Shown: positions 24,907 through 34,544, numbered from the stretch's first letter. The stretch is DNA of 64,000 bases from Bog-159 sp963843255 (GCA_963843255.1 CAWJJQ010000008.1:1-64000), one strand, 5' to 3'. Numbers and translations are program-made. Notes: generated from the letters alone by a model not told the origin.

Positions 24907-25788
24907 ATGCGACAGCGCTCGGCGGTGCGTGGCACGCTCGAATACTGGATGGTCTTGGGTGTAATCGCATCCCTTGCGCATACTCCGCTGCCGGTGGCCA
25001 ACCGGCTGGCGCGAGGTTACGCGCGGCTGCTGGACCTGGCTCTGCCACGCCTCCGCCGTGTGGCCCTGGCCAACCTGGCGATGGCGCTGCCGGATCTCAC
25101 CATCGAAGAACGTTTGCGCATCACTGCGGGAGTGTTTCGCTCCATCGCGCGCCTGCTGGTCACCTTCGCGCGCTTTCCCCGGATCGACCAAGGCAACGTA
25201 GGCCAATGGATCCGCTATGAAGGATTCGAACACTTCACCGCAGCGCGCAGTAAAGGCCGTGGAGTCCTGTTTGCCACCGCGCATTTGGGCAACTGGGAGC
25301 TGAGCGCCTTCGCCCACGCCCTGATGGCCGCCCCAATGTGGGTGGTGATACGGCCGCTCGATAATCCAAAAATCGACCAACTGGTGGAGCGCCGGCGCAC
25401 CTTCTCCGGTAACCGCCTGATCGGCAAGAAAGAGTACGCGCGCGGGATTCTCAAGGCTCTTCATGATAATGAGGCGGTCGGCATCCTGGTGGACCAGAAC
25501 GCCTCGCTCGAAGAAGGCACCTTCGTCGATTTCTTTGGCGTGCCGGCGTGCGCGGGCACCGGATTCGTCAAACTGGCGGCGCATAGCGACGCAGTAGTGA
25601 TTCCCGGTTTTGCCCTGTGGATGGAGCAGGAGCAGCGGTACGTGCTCCGGTTTTATCCACCGGTTGAGATCACCGGCGACGTCCAGCGCGACACGCAGGC
25701 CCTGCACCGCCAGTTGGAGGCCGTGATTCGCCAGTATCCCGACCAGTGGTTGTGGATCCACCGCCGCTGGAAGACCCGCCCGATTTGA
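24907..25788 (+). CDS. Lipid A biosynthesis acyltransferase (LpxL/HtrB-like)
   Basis: The 293-residue protein has an N-terminal hydrophobic segment and the acyltransferase motif HxxxxE in 'ATAHLGNWELSAFA', followed by 'RPLDNPKIDQLVERRR' and 'ILVDQNASLEEGTFVDFFG', all conserved in LpxL/LpxM late acyltransferases. The enzyme adds a secondary acyl chain to lipid A or a similar lipid at the inner membrane. Its presence indicates a Gram-negative envelope. No other lipid A gene is adjacent. Confidence 0.88.
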   Translation: MRQRSAVRGTLEYWMVLGVIASLAHTPLPVANRLARGYARLLDLALPRLRRVALANLAMALPDLTIEERLRITAGVFRSIARLLVTFARFPRIDQGNVGQWIRYEGFEHFTAARSKGRGVLFATAHLGNWELSAFAHALMAAPMWVVIRPLDNPKIDQLVERRRTFSGNRLIGKKEYARGILKALHDNEAVGILVDQNASLEEGTFVDFFGVPACAGTGFVKLAAHSDAVVIPGFALWMEQEQRYVLRFYPPVEITGDVQRDTQALHRQLEAVIRQYPDQWLWIHRRWKTRPI

Positions 25789-25795
25789 TTGTGGG

Positions 25796-25812
25796 GCAGG
25801 CCCGCGGCCTGC
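25796..25812. terminator. Hairpin between convergent genes
   Basis: GCAGGCCCGCGGCCTGC forms a 7-bp stem with 3-nt loop directly after the acyltransferase stop and before the 3' end of the S9 peptidase gene. It lacks a T run, so terminator function is only suggested by its position. Confidence 0.4.
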
Positions 25813-25831
25813 GGAGGCCTCTCGGGCCGAC

Positions 25832-27921
25832 TCACTCCTGGCCAGCCCCAGCCGATGTGACCATCGGAGTCGCCTTTCCCTCCGGAGACCGTGCGTACCG
25901 CTTGAACCAGCTCATCATATATAACTGTGTCCGAATGAAATTCGAAGGCTTCGACCCGGTCCCGTGATACTCACCCTCAAATTGCAATAGCGTCACCGGC
26001 ACCCCCCGCACCTTCAGCGCCGCATAGTATTCCTCGGTCTGCGGCATAGGCGTGCGGCGATCCAGAACCCCAGTCATCAGAAGCGTAGGCGTAGTCACAT
26101 TATTCACGGACATCAGCGACGAATGCGACAGCCAGTCCGACGGATCTTCCCAGAACGGCTTCTTGAAAAAACTGTAAGTGAACAGCGGAATATCCGTCGT
26201 GCCGCCCATGCTCAGCCAGTCGATCACCGGACAACGCACCGCCGCCGCGGCGAACCGGTTGGTGTGCCCGATCGTCCAGCTTGAAAGCACACCGCCGCCG
26301 CTGCATCCCGACACGTACATGCGCGACGTATCCACGAAGCCCTTGCCGACCGCCGTGTCCACGCCCGCCATCAAATCGTCGAAGTCCGGCCCGGGATAAT
26401 TATGATCGATGCCGTTCGAGAAATCGCTGCCATAGCCGGTGCTCCCCCGCGGGTTCACGTACAGCACCACGAAATCGTTGGCCGCGAAATTCTGGAACAT
26501 GTAGTTGAATGCCACGTTATACATGGCAAACGGCCCGCCGTGAATCTCCAGAATCATCGGATACTTCTTCGAGGCATCGAAATCCGGCGGTTTTACGATC
26601 CACGCCTGCACCTTTGTATTGCCTGTGGATGTGTACTCGATCTCCTCGGTCTTGGCCAGGTGCTTGCCTGCCAGAAAGCCTGCGTTGTCGCTGGTGAGCG
26701 TCGCCATCTCCTGGGGCCGCCGCAGATTGTAGCGCACCACCTCAGCCGGATGATCGGGATCGCTGCTCGTGCCCGCCGCCACCAGGTCGCTCGATACCGA
26801 GTCCATGGTCAGAACATGCGTGCCCGTGGTCACCGCCCGTACGCCGCCGGCTGTGGACGCAAACTGGATGTTCCGCGATCCGTGGTCGTCGGCGTCGAAA
26901 AATAGACCCGACCCATCCGGCGCCCAGCGCAAATTCATCGGATCGCGATCGTAGTCGCCGCTGATCTTGCGCGGCTCGCCGCCGCTGACCGGCACTATAT
27001 ATAGGTCCGAAACGGTGTGGGTGTGGCCCGACGTGGCGTATCCGGTGAAACGCTACCATGTGTCCGTCGGGCGAAACAGCCGGACGCCCCCACGCTCCCG
27101 ATTTCGAAACCAGCTCGCGGATGGCCCCCGTCTCCACATCCACGATCAGCAGTTGCGAGGTCTGATATTTCAGGTCGGAATCGGCGCTGCGGTCCGCTTC
27201 GAAAACGATGGATTTGCTGTCCGGAGTCCAGTCCATGGCCACGGCGCCGCGCAACTCGCCCGCACCCGGCGCTCCACTTACCGTCGGTCAGTTGCCGGGG
27301 CGTGCCGCCATCCGCGTGGACCACGAACAGGTGCGTGTAACCCTCGTCCAGAAACCCGATCTGGTCCTGCCGGTAATGCAGCGACTCCACAATGCGCGGA
27401 GCCGCGGTCCACTTCGCCCCTGTGGGCTCGCTGGGCATGCTGATCGTCCACTTGTTCTTCTGCGGAACGAACATCGAGTAAGCGATCGATTTTCCGTCCG
27501 GCGACCAGTGCGCATCCGCCACCTTCTCGGTCGCGCGCGTGACCTGCGTGGACGGCCCGTCGATGTCGATCCAGCGCACGAAGATCTGGGTGCCGCGCGG
27601 CTCGCCGTCGGCCAGGTACAGAATCCGTTTCCCGTCGGAAGACCAGCGCGGGTTCGACCCTTTGGCCAGGAAGCGATGCTGGGAACCGTCGGCATTCATA
27701 ATCCAGAGCGAGGAATCGAACTTGTCCTCCAGCTTGTTCACCTGCTGGCGCGTGTAGACAATGCGCGCGCCATCCGGAGAAATCTGCGCATTGCTGATGC
27801 GCTCCAGTTCGAAGTAATGTTCGGTGGTCAGCCGGGTTGACGACTTCGTTTCCTGCGCGGTCAGCGGGGCAATCGCGGCCGCCAAGATGGCAGCTACCGC
27901 GGCAAATTGGGAGTTTGGCAT
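25832..27921 (-). pseudogene. S9-family prolyl oligopeptidase-like peptidase with two frameshifts
   Basis: Three consecutive frames make one ~690-residue secreted peptidase. The first (from ATG 27921) gives a signal peptide and WD40-like propeller repeats ('SPDGARIVYTRQ', 'WSPDGKSIAYSMF') to about 27270; the second continues 'AMDWTPDSKSIVFEADR' to about 27050; the third carries the rest of the propeller and the catalytic domain with 'GGPFAMYNVAFNYMFQ', Ser in 'GCSGGGVLSS', Asp in 'TGVLDRRTP' and His in 'EYHGTGS'. Removing one G near 27268 and one C near 27052 restores a continuous frame. All catalytic residues are kept, so assembly indels are as likely as decay. Confidence 0.85.
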
Positions 27922-27970
27922 CGGGTTCCTCCTTGAGATTGGGGCTAGTATATCGAATTATGATATCCGG

Positions 27971-28630
27971 ATGAAGGTCCTTCTGTTCGGTGCCACCGGA
28001 ATGGTGGGGCAGGGCGTCCTGCGCGAATGCCTGCTCGATCCGGATGTCGAAAGCGTGCTCGCGATCGGCCGCGGCAGAACCGGCCTGCCGCACCGGAAAT
28101 TGCGGGAGCTGGTACACACCGACTTCCTGGATTTCTCTGCCGTTGAAAACGACCTGAGCGGTTGGGATGCCTGCTTCTTCTGCCTGGGAGTCTCCTCCGC
28201 CGGCATGAATGAGGAGAATTACCGCCGCATCACGTACGGCTTCACGCTGGCCGCCGGCGAAATCCTGGCCCGGCTCAATCCCGGTATGACATTTATATAT
28301 GTGTCGGGCATGGGGACCGATAGCTCCGAGCACGGCCGCGTTATGTGGGCGCGGGTAAAGGGCGCCACGGAAAATGCGCTCCTGCGGCTGCCCTTCAAGG
28401 CGGCCTACATGTTCCGTCCGGCGGTGATTGTACCCATGGATGGAATTCGGTCGAAAACCAGGGTCTATCAGTTGTTCTACGTGCCCGTGGCGCCGTTCCT
28501 GCCCTGGCTCTACCGGCATTTCCCAAAATACGTGACCACTACCCGGCAGCTTGGCCAGGCCATGATCAAGGTGGCCCGGCAGGGCGCCGCGAAGGCGGTG
28601 CTGGAGAATCTGGATATCAACCAGATTTGA
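27971..28630 (+). CDS. NAD(P)-binding Rossmann protein, HTATIP2/YbjT-like
   Basis: The 219-residue protein starts MKVLLFGATGMVGQGVLREC, a glycine-rich Rossmann motif, followed by 'CFFCLGVSSAGMNEENYRRI' and 'FIYVSGMGTDSSEHGRVMWA', typical of atypical short-chain dehydrogenases of the NmrA/HTATIP2 type. No Tyr-x3-Lys motif is clear, so it may sense or bind NAD(P)H rather than oxidise a substrate. It is divergent from the S9 peptidase, with 49 bp between the starts. Confidence 0.8.
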   Translation: MKVLLFGATGMVGQGVLRECLLDPDVESVLAIGRGRTGLPHRKLRELVHTDFLDFSAVENDLSGWDACFFCLGVSSAGMNEENYRRITYGFTLAAGEILARLNPGMTFIYVSGMGTDSSEHGRVMWARVKGATENALLRLPFKAAYMFRPAVIVPMDGIRSKTRVYQLFYVPVAPFLPWLYRHFPKYVTTTRQLGQAMIKVARQGAAKAVLENLDINQI

Positions 28631-28654
28631 GCCGCGCCAAGCGCTCGGCAAGCA

Positions 28655-29512
28655 CTAAGGTACCAGCTTGCGATCCACCAGCCAGTCGTGGAAGCGGTCG
28701 GGCCAGGTGGCCACCGGCAGGTGTCCGGGCCGCATCCCGACGCCGTGAGGTCCGCTGGCGTAGATATGCATTTCGCTGGGTACGCCCTGCTTTTCCAGCT
28801 CCAGATAAAGGTTCACGGTGGTGACCACGTGGGCGCGGTCCTCGTCCGTGCACATCAGAAATGTCGGCGGCGCATCTTTGGGAACGGTGATCGTTCCCGG
28901 CTTGAACCCGGGGTAGATAGCCGCGGCGAAATCGGGCCGTGAACTGGCGCGTTCGACAGGATCGGCGGCCGAAGAGTTGCCGGCGTCGAACCGCGTTTCG
29001 ATCAGCGCCGTCAGCTCGCCCCCGGCCGAGAAGCCGATAAAGCCGATCCGCGCGGGGTCCACGCCCCACTCGGCGGCCCGGCAACGCACCGTGCGCATGG
29101 CCCGCGCGGAATCGGCCAGCGCATCGCCCGCAACCGAATAATGCGATCCGGGGGCCCGCGCCAGTCGGTACTTCAACACGAAAGCCGCAATGCCGTTCTG
29201 GTTGAGCCAGTCGGCGATCTCCCAACCTTCTTTATCGATCACCAGTTGCGAATGTCCGCCGCCCGGCGCCACCACCATCGCCGCGCCGTTGGCCTTTTCT
29301 TTCGGCGGCAGAAATACATAGATAGAAGGATAATGGACCACCGTAAATCGCTTGGGCAGCTTGGAATTCGGCGCGGCTTCGAAGACCTCTTGGGCGGTTT
29401 CTTTTTCGGAGCCGGGAGCCCCCTTGGGCCAAAGGCGGATCTCTTCGCCGCGATCGATAGCGAATGCGGATGCGCAAAGTAGAACCAGCAGGGCAGGGGA
29501 TCGGACGAGCAT
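28655..29512 (-). CDS. Secreted alpha/beta hydrolase (esterase/BD-FAE-like)
   Basis: From ATG 29512 the product has a signal peptide ('LALLVLLCASAFA'-type leader) and 285 residues. The oxyanion region 'VVAPGGGHSQLV', the nucleophile motif 'GFSAGGEL' and the C-terminal Asp/His region ('MCTDEDRAHVV', 'YASGPHGVG') define an esterase/acetylxylan-esterase-like hydrolase. The longer frame to 29596 lacks a signal-peptide-like start. Probably cleaves acyl groups from polysaccharides, but the substrate is not shown. Confidence 0.82.
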   Translation of the reverse strand: MLVRSPALLVLLCASAFAIDRGEEIRLWPKGAPGSEKETAQEVFEAAPNSKLPKRFTVVHYPSIYVFLPPKEKANGAAMVVAPGGGHSQLVIDKEGWEIADWLNQNGIAAFVLKYRLARAPGSHYSVAGDALADSARAMRTVRCRAAEWGVDPARIGFIGFSAGGELTALIETRFDAGNSSAADPVERASSRPDFAAAIYPGFKPGTITVPKDAPPTFLMCTDEDRAHVVTTVNLYLELEKQGVPSEMHIYASGPHGVGMRPGHLPVATWPDRFHDWLVDRKLVP

Positions 29513-29576
29513 AGACGGCCAGCTTATCACGGCCGGCCGGCGGCCAAGCGTAGCATTACGTCTACAATGGAAACTG

Positions 29577-29627
29577 GTGAAAGTTCGTGACCTCATCCGG
29601 CTGCTGGAAGCCGATTGCGTGAGTTGA
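29577..29627 (+). pseudogene. hicA remnant (first 16 codons)
   Basis: GTG 29577 opens 'VKVRDLIRLLEADCVS' and a stop. The first residues are the standard start of HicA toxins (MKVRDLIRLLEADG), but the double-stranded-RNA-binding fold with its catalytic His is gone. The intact frame of hicB follows 4 nt later, so this is a toxin deleted from a HicAB module. Confidence 0.65.
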
Positions 29628-29631
29628 GAAA

Positions 29632-29952
29632 ATGAAGGTCAAATACGCCGTCATATTCGAGTGGGCGGAAAATAACTGGGCTGCCTACGTGCCTGATCTT
29701 CCCGGCTGCATCACTACCGGCTCGATCCTTGAGGAAACCGAAGGAAACATTCAAAAGCGCAAAGGGGCGCGTGCCCGCGCCGCCAGGAAGGATAGGAACT
29801 CGCGGGATAGCGGCGGCGCGGCCGTGGCCCCGTTTTGCGCGATTCCTCAGGAGGCGATCCGGGGCCACCTCCAGACCTTGCGCGAATATGGCGAGACCGT
29901 GCCCGAGCCCACCAGCCTGGCCAAAGAAATCGAAGTGTCCCCGGCGGCGTGA
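29632..29952 (+). CDS. hicB: HicB-like antitoxin with in-frame repeat insertion
   Basis: The N-terminal 41 residues (MKVKYAVIFEWAENNWAAYV..LPGC) and the C-terminal 34 ('EAIRGHLQTLREYGETVPEP') are a typical HicB partial RNase-H fold. Between 'EGNIQ' and 'EAIRGH' 32 extra residues are inserted, encoded exactly by a 96-nt interspersed repeat (29755-29850). The insertion keeps the frame and sits where the first helix of the alpha-hairpin begins. With hicA deleted, the protein may be free to drift. The next gene starts 15 nt downstream. Confidence 0.75.
   Translation: MKVKYAVIFEWAENNWAAYVPDLPGCITTGSILEETEGNIQKRKGARARAARKDRNSRDSGGAAVAPFCAIPQEAIRGHLQTLREYGETVPEPTSLAKEIEVSPAA
29755..29850 (+). repeat. 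96-bp GC-rich interspersed repeat, copy a (inside hicB)
   Basis: The repeat runs from AAGCGCAAAGGGGCGCGTGC through GATAGGAACTCGCGGGAT to GCGCGATTCCTCAG. Close relatives lie at 46031-46124, 46125-46220 and, inverted, 62930-63022. Its ends are complementary-like (GCGCAAA..GGGGC / GCCCCGTTTTGCGC), so it can fold into a long hairpin with side stems, as in REP/ERIC-type elements. Confidence 0.8.
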
Positions 29953-29967
29953 CGAAAAGACAAAACT

Positions 29968-31446
29968 ATGAGCGTAGCGGAAGAGATCAAACAGAAATTG
30001 CAGCCGGCCAAGCTATTCATCAACGGCCGGTCGGAAGATGCAGAGAGTGGCCGCACTATCGACGTGGTGAACCCGGCCACCGGCGAGCACCTGACCACGG
30101 TGCCCGATGGCGCGGGCTGCGATGTGGACCGCGCCGTAGCAGCGGCCCGCGCCAGCTTCGAAAACAAGAGCTGGCGGGGCATGGATCCCTCCAAGAAAGA
30201 AAAGATCCTGTGGGACATATCCGAGATCCTGCTGAAGCATCGCGACGAACTCGCGGTGCTCGAGTCCATGGAAAACGGCAAGACCGTGCGCGAAGCCGGC
30301 GGCGCTGACGTGGACCCCGCCATCGATTCCTTCCGCTATTACGCGGGCTGGGTCCGCAAGCTGTATGGTGAAACCATTCCCGTGGACGGCCCTTTTCTGA
30401 ACTACACCCTGCGCGAGCCAGTCGGCGTGGTGGGCGGCATCGTGCCCTGGAACTACCCGCTGCAGATCGCGGCCTGGAAAGTGGCGCCGGCGCTCGCCTG
30501 CGGATGTTCGGTGGTCTTGAAGCCCTCCGAGTGGACCCCGCTCACCGCCCTGAAGCTGGCGGAGTATTGCCGGGAAGCGGGCCTGCCTGACGGAGTGCTG
30601 AACGTGGTGACGGGATACGGTCAAACCGCCGGTGACGCGCTGGCCCTGCACATGGATGTGGACAAAATCAGCTTTACGGGCAGCATCCGGACGGCCCGCC
30701 GCCTCCTGCAGGCCTCCGGCGAGAGCAACCTGAAGCGGCTGAGCCTGGAATTGGGCGGCAAGTCGCCGAACATTATTTTCCCGGATTGCGATTTCGAAGC
30801 GGCCATCAAGTCAGCCTTCTGGGGCATTTTCGCGAACAAAGGCGAGATCTGCAGCGCAGCCTCGCGGCTGTTGGTACACGAAGACATCCACGATCGCTTC
30901 GTCGAAGAGCTGGTCACTCGCGCCCGCAAACTGAAAGTGGGCGACCCTCTGGACAAGGGCACGCAGATGGGTTCGCAGGTTTCCGGAAAGCAGATGGAGC
31001 GGATCCTCGACTACATCGTATCCGGCAAAACCGAGGGCGCGAAGCTGTTGTGCGGTGGCGAGCGCGATACGGATGGCGCCAAAGCGAAGGGGTTTTTCAT
31101 CAAGCCCACCATCTTCTCGGAAGTGAAGCCGTCCATGAAAATCGCGCAGGAGGAAATCTTCGGGCCCGTCCTGTGCGCCCTGAAATTCAAGGACGCCGAC
31201 GAAGCCATCGAGATCGCCAACTGCACCATCTACGGCCTGGTATCAGCCGTGTGGACCCGCGATATCAAGCTGGCGCATCGCATGGCGGCCGACATCAAAG
31301 CCGGCTCCGTGTGGATCAATACCTATAACGGGTTCGATACGGCCTCGCCGTTCGGAGGTTACAAGCAAAGCGGCTTCGGGCGCGACCTGGGCGCGTATGC
31401 GCTCGACCAGTACACCAACGTCAAGTCCGTGTGGGTAGCGCTGTGA
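29968..31446 (+). CDS. Aldehyde dehydrogenase (betaine/gamma-glutamyl-aminobutyraldehyde type)
   Basis: The 492-residue protein is full length for the NAD(P)-dependent aldehyde dehydrogenase family: 'VGGIVPWNYPLQIAAWKVAP', the catalytic Glu in 'LELGGKSPNIIF', the catalytic Cys in 'NKGEICSAASRLLV', and 'QEEIFGPVL'. It oxidises an aldehyde to an acid in the cytoplasm. The following glutamine-synthetase-like gene overlaps its stop codon, a pairing like that of the PuuA/PuuC enzymes of gamma-glutamylated polyamine breakdown. The pathway assignment is inference from this pairing. Confidence 0.9.
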   Translation: MSVAEEIKQKLQPAKLFINGRSEDAESGRTIDVVNPATGEHLTTVPDGAGCDVDRAVAAARASFENKSWRGMDPSKKEKILWDISEILLKHRDELAVLESMENGKTVREAGGADVDPAIDSFRYYAGWVRKLYGETIPVDGPFLNYTLREPVGVVGGIVPWNYPLQIAAWKVAPALACGCSVVLKPSEWTPLTALKLAEYCREAGLPDGVLNVVTGYGQTAGDALALHMDVDKISFTGSIRTARRLLQASGESNLKRLSLELGGKSPNIIFPDCDFEAAIKSAFWGIFANKGEICSAASRLLVHEDIHDRFVEELVTRARKLKVGDPLDKGTQMGSQVSGKQMERILDYIVSGKTEGAKLLCGGERDTDGAKAKGFFIKPTIFSEVKPSMKIAQEEIFGPVLCALKFKDADEAIEIANCTIYGLVSAVWTRDIKLAHRMAADIKAGSVWINTYNGFDTASPFGGYKQSGFGRDLGAYALDQYTNVKSVWVAL

Positions 31447-32786
31447 TCGATCTGGAAGGAGTCAAGCGGCGTTTCGAAGATAACCACATCCGGCGCGTCA
31501 AGCTGGGTGCCTTCGATATCGATGCCACGCTGCGGGGCAAGTACATCAGCGTGGAAAAATTCTGGTCGGCGCTGGAGTCCGGCCTGGGATTCTGCGACGT
31601 GATCTTCGGCTGGGATATCGGCGATGTGTTGTATGACAACGTGAAGTTTACCGGCTGGCATACGGGATATCCGGACGCGCACTGCCGCATCGACCTGTCG
31701 AGCTACCGCCTCGTTCCCTGGGAGCCGGGAACCGCGTTTTTCCTGCTGGATTTCTACAAGCCCGAAGGCAGCAGGCTCGAAATCGCGCCCCGCCAGGTGT
31801 TCGAGCGGGTGCTGGCGCGCGCCGCGGAGCGCGGGTACCACGCGAGTTTTTCGGCAGAATACGAATTCTTCATCTTCCGCGAGACGCCCCAGACCCTGCG
31901 CGAAAAGCATTTCGCCGATCTGACGCCGCTCACGCCCGGAATGTTCGGCTATAGCGTGCTGCGCGCCTCGGCCAACGCGGAGCTGGTGCTCGAAATTCTG
32001 GAGGCGCTGTCGGCATTCGACGTCCCGGTTGAAGGTTTCCACACCGAAACCGGACCCGGCGTCTACGAAGCGGCCATAGCAGTGGGCACGGGCCTGGTGG
32101 CGGCCGATCGTGCCGCGCTATTCAAGACCACCGTGAAAGAGGTTGCCGCGCGCCATAACCTGACGCCTACTTTTATGGCAAAGTGGAATGCGTCGCTGCC
32201 CGGATCGAGCGGCCACCTGCATCAGAGTCTCAGTCGCGTGGGCGATCCGGAGAACCTGTTCTACGGCGATGGCGCTATGTCCGATCTGATGCGTCAATAC
32301 ATCGCCGGCCTGGTCGTGAACATGCAGGAAATGACAGCCATGTTTTGTCCGACCATCAATTCTTACAAGCGCACTGTGCCCGGAGCTTGGGCTCCAGTGA
32401 ATCCGTCTTGGGGCATCGACAACCGCACCACGGCCGTACGGGCTATTCCCGGCCGCAAGAAATCCACACGCGTGGAGTTGCGAGTAACCGGCGCCGATAT
32501 CAATCCCTATCTGGCGATGGCCGCCTCGCTAGCCTCGGGTTTGGATGGAATCGAGCGGAACCTGGAGCTTGCGCCGCCCACCGTGAACGCATATTCCGGA
32601 GATTCTCCGGCATTGCCGCGCACGCTGGCGGAGGCGGCGGGATTATTCCGCAAAAGCCGCCTCGCGCGCGAATGGTTTGGCGAGGAGTTCGTGGACCACT
32701 ACGCGAGCACGCGCGAGTGGGAAGTCCGGCAATACGAAAAAGCTGTTACTGAGTGGGAATTGGCTCGCTATTTCGAGTCTGTCTGA
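31443..32786 (+). CDS. Glutamine-synthetase-family ligase (gamma-glutamyl-amine type?)
   Basis: From GTG 31443, which overlaps the aldehyde dehydrogenase stop (GTGA), the product is 447 residues; GTG 31431 is an alternative. The C-terminal catalytic barrel has the ammonium/ATP-site motifs of the GS family ('SAEYEFFIF', 'GPGVYEAAI', 'FMAKWNASLPGSSGHLHQSL', 'NRTTAVRAIP', 'RVELRVTGADINPYLAMAA'). Such class-III-like GS proteins often ligate glutamate to amines rather than ammonia. Coupling to an aldehyde dehydrogenase supports a catabolic gamma-glutamylation role. Confidence 0.85.
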   Translation: MIDLEGVKRRFEDNHIRRVKLGAFDIDATLRGKYISVEKFWSALESGLGFCDVIFGWDIGDVLYDNVKFTGWHTGYPDAHCRIDLSSYRLVPWEPGTAFFLLDFYKPEGSRLEIAPRQVFERVLARAAERGYHASFSAEYEFFIFRETPQTLREKHFADLTPLTPGMFGYSVLRASANAELVLEILEALSAFDVPVEGFHTETGPGVYEAAIAVGTGLVAADRAALFKTTVKEVAARHNLTPTFMAKWNASLPGSSGHLHQSLSRVGDPENLFYGDGAMSDLMRQYIAGLVVNMQEMTAMFCPTINSYKRTVPGAWAPVNPSWGIDNRTTAVRAIPGRKKSTRVELRVTGADINPYLAMAASLASGLDGIERNLELAPPTVNAYSGDSPALPRTLAEAAGLFRKSRLAREWFGEEFVDHYASTREWEVRQYEKAVTEWELARYFESV

Positions 32787-33110
32787 CACGCCTGTGTCGG
32801 ATCTGTACAGTCGACATGTCAACGGCCCACTGACGGCGGGCTGGAAACCATCGACAATAACAGGCTAAATATCACTAAAACCGCAAGTCCGCCGGCGATC
32901 CACATGTTGTCCCCGCAACTCCCGACTTATACAGCAGCAATTTCATGCCCACCTGCAACAGCCACCTCGGTCGATCTCTCTGGCTGCCTGTGCGCTTGCG
33001 CACCTCTTGCCGCTGAACCTAGTACCCCTACCTTCCAAAAGCTCCGTGAATAGCTTGCTTTGGTGGAAGTCGCATTTTAAGCTCTTAGGGATCGAGAAGG
33101 AGGTAAGCGG
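32787..33110. other. Intergenic stretch without a supported gene
   Basis: No convincing ORF, RNA or repeat is seen. A GAGAAGGAGGTAAGCGG ribosome-binding region at its right end serves the gene at 33111. Confidence 0.5.
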
Positions 33111-34544
33111 ATGTTTTCACTTGAGCTACGCAGGATCCGGTCGCTCGCTGTCGCCGCGGGTGTATTGAGTGTGGCAGCCGCCCCGAGCCGATTGCAGGCG
33201 ACCACTGCGTGTTCTCCCAACTTGATCCAGTACACCGCGGCGGGGACATTCGGTGATACTCCGGTGAGCGGTATGGACTCGCTCCGGTTGGCCGGTGAAC
33301 CGTTCAGTATCGCGCTCTACGCCTGTCAGTCGAAGACACCCACATCCTCTGGCCCCAGCGATGCGACCTACACGCCCATCGACTACACGGGCGCGGTAAC
33401 GTCAGCGTTGCTCGGCGGCGGACAACATGCTATCCAGGGCTACGCCAGTATCATCCTGATTGCGCCCCCCGTACCGGCGCGGGACACACTCGAGATTTAT
33501 GCTCCGGTGAAGGTTCTCGGCAATCTGGCCATCAATATTCACGCGGTTCTTTCCCTGCCGGAGGGCACCCTGCCATCTACCAGCATCGCGGCTTTCAACG
33601 CGGTCAATCTGTTTACGGCAGCCGACACTTTGACCTACTCGACCTCTACCGGTTCCACTACGCTTGCCATCGCTTCGGGAACGCTCTCCGCGCAAATTCC
33701 AGTGATGGCATACTCGGCTGTCGGTACGTTTGCCGCTACACCGACCAGTGGCAACGACGGGCTGAGACTGTCCGGCGAACCCTTCAGTATCGTCGCCTAC
33801 GCCAGCGAATCGAAGACGCCGTCTAAATCCGGTGGTTCCGGCGGAAATTCCTATGCGATTTACGGGCCGCTGGATCTAAGCGGTACGGTGCAATCCGCGC
33901 TGCTGCCAACACCCACAAATATCGGCGCCTATGCCAGCCTCATCATGGTCCAGACTCCCAGCGGCCGCGATCAGATTCAGTTGTATGCCCCAGTGCAAGT
34001 CGAAGGCACGGTCAATATTCACGGCATCCTTCTGCTGCCGCCCGGCACGTTGAGCTCACTGAGCATCGCGCCTTTTTCGCCTACCGACGCCCTTCCCGCG
34101 GGGTCGCTGCTGACCTATTCCAACACATCGGGTACCACGACGCTTGGGATCCAGGATACGGTCGTGAAAGCTACCTACTACACCCCTGCGGCCGCCCAGG
34201 GCGTGCCCGCCTTGCACGCGAATGCCATCCAGGAGATCACCCGGCATGCTGACGGAACGCAGTCGGTCCGCTCGCTGCGCGGCGCTCCGGTCGAACTGGG
34301 AACGGCTTCGGATACGACCATCCTGCAGTTTTACGCCTCCGGCGTGCGCGATACGGCCCAGGTCCGTGTCCGGATAGCCGGACAGGAGGCTAAAGTGGTG
34401 CGCGCCCAGCGTTCAGAGGGTTTCGCGGGATTGAACGAAATCCAGGTGGAAGTTCCGCGAAATTTGGCGGGCGCCGGCGATGTGACTGCGGTGATGATTA
34501 GCGGGGGCGAGGCCAGCGAACCGCTCCCCGTCCGCATTCGGTAA
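33111..34544 (+). CDS. Secreted duplicated-domain protein with TIGR03437-like C-terminus
   Basis: The 477-residue product has a signal peptide (about residues 1-30) and two homologous ~170-residue beta-rich units (~40-205 and ~208-375), each with 'GTF..TP.SG.D.LRL.GEPFSIALYA' and '..AYASLI....R....IYAPVQVEG..NIHG'. The C-terminal ~80 residues ('FYASGVRDTAQVRVRIAGQE', 'GLNEIQVEVPRNLAGAGDV') match the C-terminal domain of a large Solibacter paralogous family. It is a cell-surface or secreted protein of unknown role, preceded by an ideal Shine-Dalgarno box. Confidence 0.7.
   Translation: MFSLELRRIRSLAVAAGVLSVAAAPSRLQATTACSPNLIQYTAAGTFGDTPVSGMDSLRLAGEPFSIALYACQSKTPTSSGPSDATYTPIDYTGAVTSALLGGGQHAIQGYASIILIAPPVPARDTLEIYAPVKVLGNLAINIHAVLSLPEGTLPSTSIAAFNAVNLFTAADTLTYSTSTGSTTLAIASGTLSAQIPVMAYSAVGTFAATPTSGNDGLRLSGEPFSIVAYASESKTPSKSGGSGGNSYAIYGPLDLSGTVQSALLPTPTNIGAYASLIMVQTPSGRDQIQLYAPVQVEGTVNIHGILLLPPGTLSSLSIAPFSPTDALPAGSLLTYSNTSGTTTLGIQDTVVKATYYTPAAAQGVPALHANAIQEITRHADGTQSVRSLRGAPVELGTASDTTILQFYASGVRDTAQVRVRIAGQEAKVVRAQRSEGFAGLNEIQVEVPRNLAGAGDVTAVMISGGEASEPLPVRIR

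Noticed and set aside
27278..28651. 457-codon minus-strand ORF
   Set aside because: It spans both the epimerase-like gene (antisense) and part of the S9 peptidase in the wrong frame; no homology-like motif.
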